From assembly GCA_001773855.1 (NCBI GenBank), contig MEXZ01000083.1, positions 5,404 through 15,197 of the forward strand: a stretch of DNA of 9,794 bases, written 5' to 3'. The notes under the pieces are model-generated. The model made no database searches. It saw nothing but the letters and a program-made list of their open reading frames with translations, and was not told where the DNA came from. The stretch is from Candidatus Aminicenantes bacterium RBG_13_64_14. Lineage in GTDB: Bacteria > Acidobacteriota > Aminicenantia > Aminicenantales > Saccharicenantaceae. Within the stretch, counting starts at the first letter, position 1, and every line of letters starts with the position of its first letter. A program made the position numbers and the translations under genes. Shown here piece by piece: positions 6,299 to 9,794 of the stretch.

Positions 6299-7186
6299 AT
6301 GAGCGAAGAGCGGGTCGTCCTGGTCGGCGGAAATGACAAAAAACGGGCGAGCTTGGCCGCATTTTTGTCCGGACTCGGCATGGAAGTCGAAGTCTTGACC
6401 GCCCTGCCTGAGCCTTCCGCGGGTCCGGGACTGGCGATTAGCCTGTCCGCCTTGATCGCCGCCCTCCAAGGCGAGAAGGACGCCAAGGAAAATCTGCGCC
6501 GCTTAAAGAAGGAGTTCAGTCTCCACCTCCGCAAGTCCCGGGAGCTCGAGGAGGCCTACGACACGACCCTCGAGAATTTCATGGCCGCCCTGGACCTGCG
6601 GGACGTCGAAACCTACGGCCACTCCAAGACGGTCGCCCGTTACAGCCACGTCCTGGCCGAGGCCGTCGGAATCCGGGACCCCCGCGCGTGCGACAGCATC
6701 CGCAAGGGGGCGCTCCTCCACGACGCGGGCAAGATGGCCATCCCCGATTCCATCCTGAAAAAGCCCGGTCCTCTGTCAGGCAAGGAATGGGAGGTCATCC
6801 GCAGGCACCCGGCCCTCGGCTACGGTCTCGTCCGCGACGTCAAGCTCGTCCGCGAAGTCGGTAACATCATCCTCTGCCACCACGAAAAATACGATGGAAC
6901 GGGCTATCCGAAAGGCCTGAAGGGCGACGCCATCCCGCTCGAAGCGCGGGTCTTTGCCGTGGCCGACACGCTCGACGCCGTGACGTCCCACCGTCCCTAC
7001 CGCGCGCCGCGGGACTTCCGCGTCGCCCGGCGCGAACTCGTCGGGAACGCGGGGAGACAGTTCGATCCGAAGGTCGTCGACGTCTTCTGCGGCATGGACC
7101 TGGCCGTCTGGGAGAAGATCCGCTTCGAGACGACGCGCCTCCTCCCCCCCATCGAGGACTACGCGCCCCTGGTCGCGAAGAGGTAG
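6299..7186 (+). CDS. HD-GYP cyclic di-GMP phosphodiesterase with truncated receiver-like N-terminus, 295 residues
   Basis: HD-GYP enzymes hydrolyse c-di-GMP to pGpG and GMP. Numbered from the ATG at 6299, the ligands known from the Persephonella marina enzyme PmGH all have counterparts: E104, H108, H141-D142 with K145, H170, H194-H195 and D223. The second signature is DGTGYP (199-204), so a trinuclear metal site and activity are likely. Residues 1-34 (RVVLVGGNDKKRASLAAFLS) look like the first strand and helix of a receiver domain, but the acidic pair is altered and the rest of the domain is missing. A charged helical linker (about 58-92) follows. No membrane segment is seen. The start is uncertain: a TTG at 6263 with a better Shine-Dalgarno would add 12 residues. 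The iron-sulfur flavoprotein gene follows after 6 bp, probably in one operon. Confidence 0.93.
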   Translation: MSEERVVLVGGNDKKRASLAAFLSGLGMEVEVLTALPEPSAGPGLAISLSALIAALQGEKDAKENLRRLKKEFSLHLRKSRELEEAYDTTLENFMAALDLRDVETYGHSKTVARYSHVLAEAVGIRDPRACDSIRKGALLHDAGKMAIPDSILKKPGPLSGKEWEVIRRHPALGYGLVRDVKLVREVGNIILCHHEKYDGTGYPKGLKGDAIPLEARVFAVADTLDAVTSHRPYRAPRDFRVARRELVGNAGRQFDPKVVDVFCGMDLAVWEKIRFETTRLLPPIEDYAPLVAKR

Positions 7187-7192
7187 GCCGCC

Positions 7193-7750
7193 GTGTCGAA
7201 GCTTCTGGTCCTCGCGAGCAGTCCCCGGCCGAAGGGCAACAGCACCATCCTGGCCGGCGAGGCCGCCCGCGGGGCGAAGAACGCCGGCGCGGAGGTCAAG
7301 ACATTCCGCCTGGCCAAGATGAAGATCGGGCCCTGCCTGGGCTGTGACGGCTGCCGCAAGCCGAAGGCCGCCGGCTGCGTCCGGAAAGACGACATGAGCA
7401 CCCTCTACGCGGAATTACGCGCCGCCGACGCCCTCCTCATCGCCACTCCCGTCTACTGGTTCACCATGAGCGCCCAGGTCAAGCTGTTCATGGACAGGCT
7501 CTATGCCTTCGGTGCGGAAGCGTACCGGCCGCTCAAGGGCAAGCGCGTCGGCATCATCCTGACCTACGGCGACGCCGATCCTTTCGCGTCGGGCGCGGTG
7601 AACGCCCTCCGGTCGTTCCAGGACGCCTTCGCCTACGTCGGCGCCCCGATCGAAGGGATGGTCTACGGCAGCGCGGACAAGCCCGGCGAGGTCAGGGCGA
7701 ACAAGGCCCTCATGAAGGACGCCTACGCGCTCGGCCAAAAACTCGCCTAG
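7193..7750 (+). CDS. NADPH-dependent FMN reductase-type iron-sulfur flavoprotein, 185 residues
   Basis: A flavodoxin-fold redox protein of the FMN reductase/iron-sulfur flavoprotein group. The N-terminal LLVLASSPRPKGNST (4-18) is the FMN phosphate-binding loop. C48, C51, C54 and C62 (CLGCDGCRKPKAAGC) form the compact C-x2-C-x2-C-x7-C motif that holds a 4Fe-4S cluster in iron-sulfur flavoproteins of the Methanosarcina Isf type. ATPVYWFTMSAQVKLFMDR (84-102) is the conserved isoalloxazine-side segment. It probably passes electrons between a donor such as ferredoxin and small acceptors; the real substrate is unknown. The start is a GTG at 7193, supported by AAGAGG (7178-7183) overlapping the end of the HD-GYP gene, 6 bp upstream, which suggests co-transcription and perhaps coupled translation. 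The stop overlaps the stop of the convergent prmC in a shared CTAG. Confidence 0.9.
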   Translation: MSKLLVLASSPRPKGNSTILAGEAARGAKNAGAEVKTFRLAKMKIGPCLGCDGCRKPKAAGCVRKDDMSTLYAELRAADALLIATPVYWFTMSAQVKLFMDRLYAFGAEAYRPLKGKRVGIILTYGDADPFASGAVNALRSFQDAFAYVGAPIEGMVYGSADKPGEVRANKALMKDAYALGQKLA

Positions 7751-7763
7751 GCCCTTCTGGCCG
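7732..7763. terminator. Weak dyad around the shared stop codons of convergent genes
   Basis: CGGCCA (7732-7737) and TGGCCG (7758-7763) are 6-bp inverted arms with a 20-base loop that contains the palindrome GCCTAGGC (7745-7752), within which both stop codons lie. No T run follows on either strand. With no intergenic space, this is the only visible candidate for a transcript-end structure. Confidence 0.25.
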
Positions 7764-8595
7764 TGATGACCCGCGGTTTGCCGGCCATGTCCCAGGCCGT
7801 CTCGATCTCGGTCCAGCGCTTGCCGAAAAGGGCCAGGACCCGGTCGCGCTGGCCGTCCCCGATCTCGAAAATGAGGTAGCCGCCGGGACTTAGAAAAGTC
7901 CCGGCCCGGCGGACGAGGCGCTCGATCATCTCCAGGCCGGACTCTCCTGAAAGGAGCGCCCGCCGGGGTTCGAAGTCGCGAACCTCGGGCGGCAGCCCGG
8001 CCCACTCGTCCCGCGAAATGTAAGGCGGGTTCGAAACGATAAAGTCGAAGCGAACGCCCGTTCCCCGGAACACGGAGAAGAGGTCGCTCCTGTGGAACTG
8101 GACGTGCCTCGTTTTGTGAAGCAGGGCGTTCCGCCGGGCGACGCGCAGGGCCCTCTCGGAGATGTCCACCGCCTGGATGTGGGCCCGGGGCAGTTCCTTG
8201 GCCAGGGCGACGGCGATACAGCCGCTGCCCGTCCCGAGGTCGAGGATCGACTCGCTCTCGCGCGTCGAAAGCTCGAGGACCTTTTCGACCAGGACCTCGG
8301 TCTCGGGACGCGGGACAAGGACGGAGGGCGTCACCTTGAACGGGATGGACCAGAATTCCTTCATTCCGGTGAGATAGGCGAGCGGCGCCCCGCCCAGCCG
8401 CTTCTCGACGAGCCTCCGGAAATAAGCTTCCGCCTTCGGCGAGCAGGGATTGTTAGGGGCGGCGAGGTATCGTTCTTCGGTCAGGGCGGCGGCCTGGAGA
8501 AGAAGGACTTTGGCTTCGAGGAGGGCCTGGGGCCGGTCTTGAAGGAGGGCCATCCCGCTCCTGAAGAGGTCGGCGAGCGTCTTATTAGATTCCAA
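7747..8595 (-). CDS. prmC: Release factor glutamine methyltransferase, 282 residues, TTG start
   Basis: PrmC transfers a methyl group from S-adenosylmethionine to the Gln of the GGQ motif of release factors, raising termination efficiency. The N-terminal helical release-factor-binding domain spans about 1-75. The connecting strand holds VLVPRPETE (93-101), which is conserved in PrmC. The Rossmann methyltransferase core has SILDLGTGSGCIAVALAKE (116-134) for SAM, and IVSNPPYISRDE (186-197) with NPPY (189-192), which binds the target Gln. Length and motifs fit the family well. The only start that keeps the normal N-terminus is a TTG at 8595, which overlaps the last 11 bases of prfA. AAGGA lies close upstream but with short spacing, so translation is probably coupled to prfA. 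A later ATG (residue 15) would cut the first helix. The 3' end overlaps the iron-sulfur flavoprotein stop. Confidence 0.96.
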   Translation of the reverse strand: MESNKTLADLFRSGMALLQDRPQALLEAKVLLLQAAALTEERYLAAPNNPCSPKAEAYFRRLVEKRLGGAPLAYLTGMKEFWSIPFKVTPSVLVPRPETEVLVEKVLELSTRESESILDLGTGSGCIAVALAKELPRAHIQAVDISERALRVARRNALLHKTRHVQFHRSDLFSVFRGTGVRFDFIVSNPPYISRDEWAGLPPEVRDFEPRRALLSGESGLEMIERLVRRAGTFLSPGGYLIFEIGDGQRDRVLALFGKRWTEIETAWDMAGKPRVITARRA

Positions 8596-9688
8596 CGTCC
8601 TTGGCCTGGCCCGGGCCCCCGGGCGTTTCGCCTAGGGCTTCCGCTTGGGCCTGGAGGACGAGCTTCGCCAGGATGTCGTCCAGGTCCCCCTCCAGGATGC
8701 CCTCCATGTTATGGAAGTTCATGTTCAGCCGGTGGTCGGTGATCCGCGATTGGGGAAAGTTGTAGGTCCGGATCTTCTCGCTCCTCTCCGCCGTCCCGAC
8801 CTGGGACCGCCGGTTCTTGGCGATCTTCGCCTGCTGCTCGCGCTGGGCGATGTCCAGGAGCCGCGAGCGGAGGACCCGCATGGCTTTCTCCTTGTTCCGG
8901 TGCTGGGACTTTTCATCCTGGCAGGAGACGACGAGGCCCGACGGCTTGTGGCTGACGCGGATCGCGGTGTAATTCCGGTTGACGCTTTGGCCGCCCGGGC
9001 CCGAGGAGCCGAAGGCCTCGATCTTGAGGTCCTTGGGGTCGATCTTGAGGTCGATCTCCTCGGCCTCCGGCAGGACGGCCACGGTCGCCGTCGAGGTGTG
9101 GATGCGCCCGGAGGCCTCGGTCTTGGGCACGCGCTGGACGCGGTGGACGCCGCTTTCGTACTTGAGGACCGAGTAGGCGCCCTTGCCGCGGACGTTGCCG
9201 ATGGCCTCCTTGAGACCGCCGATCGGCGAGAAGCTCGTGTCCACGATCTCGAGCTTCCAGCCCTTCCTTTCGGCGAACCGGGAGTACATCCGGAAAAGGT
9301 CCTGGGCGAAAAGCGACGCTTCGTCCCCTCCCGCCCCGGCCCGGATCTCGAGGATGACGTTCTTCTCGTCGTTGGGGTCCTTGGGGAGGAGCATGGTCCG
9401 GAGGTCGGCCGCGAGGGCCTGCTCCCGCTTGCCGAGCTCCTCGGCCTCGCCCTCGGCCATGCGCCGAAGCTCCGGCTCGGTCTTGGGGTCGTCCAGGAGG
9501 TGCCTGGCTTCTTCGCCGTCCTTGTGAACCCTCTTGTATTCCTCGTACTTCCGGAAGACGGGCTCGAGCTCCGCCCGTTCCTTGGCCAAGTCGCGGATCT
9601 TCAGGGGATTGGAGGCGATCGCGGGGTCGGAGAGGGCGGCTGTCAGCCGGCGGTACTTGTCCTCGATCGCCTGGAGTTCATGGATCAT
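8585..9688 (-). CDS. prfA: Peptide chain release factor 1, 367 residues
   Basis: RF1 recognises UAA and UAG in the ribosomal A site and triggers release of the finished protein. The N-terminal helical domain covers about 1-105. RAGAGGDEASLFAQDLFRMY (116-135) is a conserved class I factor block. HRVQRVPKTEASGRIHTST (182-200) contains the stop-codon-reading PxT motif as PKT (188-190), the RF1 type and not the SPF of RF2. The catalytic loop GSSGPGGQSVN (227-237) has GGQ at 232-234, the substrate of PrmC encoded next door. The segment DEKSQHRNKEKAM also matches. No frameshift site of the RF2 kind is present. The ATG at 9688 overlaps the rpmE stop in an ATGA; no clear Shine-Dalgarno precedes it, so coupled translation from rpmE is likely. 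The 3' end overlaps prmC by 11 bases. Confidence 0.97.
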   Translation of the reverse strand: MIHELQAIEDKYRRLTAALSDPAIASNPLKIRDLAKERAELEPVFRKYEEYKRVHKDGEEARHLLDDPKTEPELRRMAEGEAEELGKREQALAADLRTMLLPKDPNDEKNVILEIRAGAGGDEASLFAQDLFRMYSRFAERKGWKLEIVDTSFSPIGGLKEAIGNVRGKGAYSVLKYESGVHRVQRVPKTEASGRIHTSTATVAVLPEAEEIDLKIDPKDLKIEAFGSSGPGGQSVNRNYTAIRVSHKPSGLVVSCQDEKSQHRNKEKAMRVLRSRLLDIAQREQQAKIAKNRRSQVGTAERSEKIRTYNFPQSRITDHRLNMNFHNMEGILEGDLDDILAKLVLQAQAEALGETPGGPGQAKDVGI

Positions 9689-9794
9689 CGAGAGGATTTT
9701 TTGGGCTTCGCGATGCTCTTGATGTTCTTGGTGTCGCCGTATTTTTTCTTGAACTTCTCGATGCGACCGGCGCTGTCGATGAACTTCTGCGTGC
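9685..9794 (-). CDS. rpmE: 50S ribosomal protein L31, C-terminal 35 residues, continues beyond the right edge
   Basis: Reading the minus strand in the frame that ends at the TGA at 9685-9687 gives TQKFIDSAGRIEKFKKKYGD near the edge, which matches the conserved C-terminal end of L31 (QKFIDTAGRV-type, then a basic KKYG). A Lys-rich tail, NIKSIAKPKKSSR, follows and is longer than in many L31 proteins. The zinc-binding N-terminal half is outside the window, so whether this is the Cys-containing form cannot be told. The stop overlaps the prfA start by four bases, and the order rpmE-prfA-prmC is common in bacteria. Confidence 0.92.
   Translation of the reverse strand, partial: TQKFIDSAGRIEKFKKKYGDTKNIKSIAKPKKSSR

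Noticed and set aside
9015..9060. Short direct repeat of TCGATCTTGAGGTC within prfA
   Set aside because: It encodes the repeated residues DLKI in RF1 and is explained by coding sequence and codon bias, not by a mobile or regulatory repeat.

Overview
This is a GC-rich bacterial chromosomal window with compact genes, short intergenic gaps and no sign of plasmid, phage or transposon content. No tRNA, rRNA, CRISPR array or insertion sequence was seen. Genes for release factor 1, PrmC and ribosomal protein L31 in the order rpmE-prfA-prmC mark it as bacterial. The GC-rich coding, the secreted six-bladed beta-propeller with a GRKGRGPGEL-type motif, and the mix of urocanase, c-di-GMP enzymes and an iron-sulfur flavoprotein would suit the Acidobacteriota/Aminicenantes area. 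That placement is inference from style and not demonstrated.

Layout. (a) 1-990, minus strand: the N-terminal part of a secreted beta-propeller protein runs off the left edge. Upstream of it lies a 72-residue secreted protein with four cysteines in two CX6C pairs. A near-consensus sigma-54 promoter sits just before the small gene. Two DNA dyads lie about 135-160 bp farther upstream, and a strong intrinsic terminator sits between the two genes. (b) 991-2661, minus: hutU (urocanase), complete, with no other hut gene in view. (c) 2662-2872: a divergent control region with a sigma-70-type promoter on each strand, two dyads and a terminator-like hairpin in the leader of the right-hand gene. (d) 2873-7750: a c-di-GMP block. 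It holds a pseudoreceiver-GAF-GGDEF-PilZ diguanylate cyclase (plus), a convergent unknown coiled-coil protein (minus), and a divergent HD-GYP phosphodiesterase (plus) followed 6 bp later by an iron-sulfur flavoprotein. (e) 7747-9794, minus: prmC, prfA and the 3' end of rpmE, chained by overlapping ends.

How the genes work together. RF1 (prfA) terminates translation at UAA/UAG and PrmC methylates the Gln of its GGQ motif, so their pairing is functional. HutU performs the second step of histidine breakdown. The cyclase can make c-di-GMP and the HD-GYP protein can degrade it; both keep their key catalytic residues. The coiled-coil protein between them has no recognised function, and its position makes it a candidate partner or target. 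The most unusual regulatory unit is the left end: a sigma-54-type promoter driving a tiny cysteine-paired exported protein, with the beta-propeller gene reachable only by read-through of a terminator or from a promoter inside the small gene.
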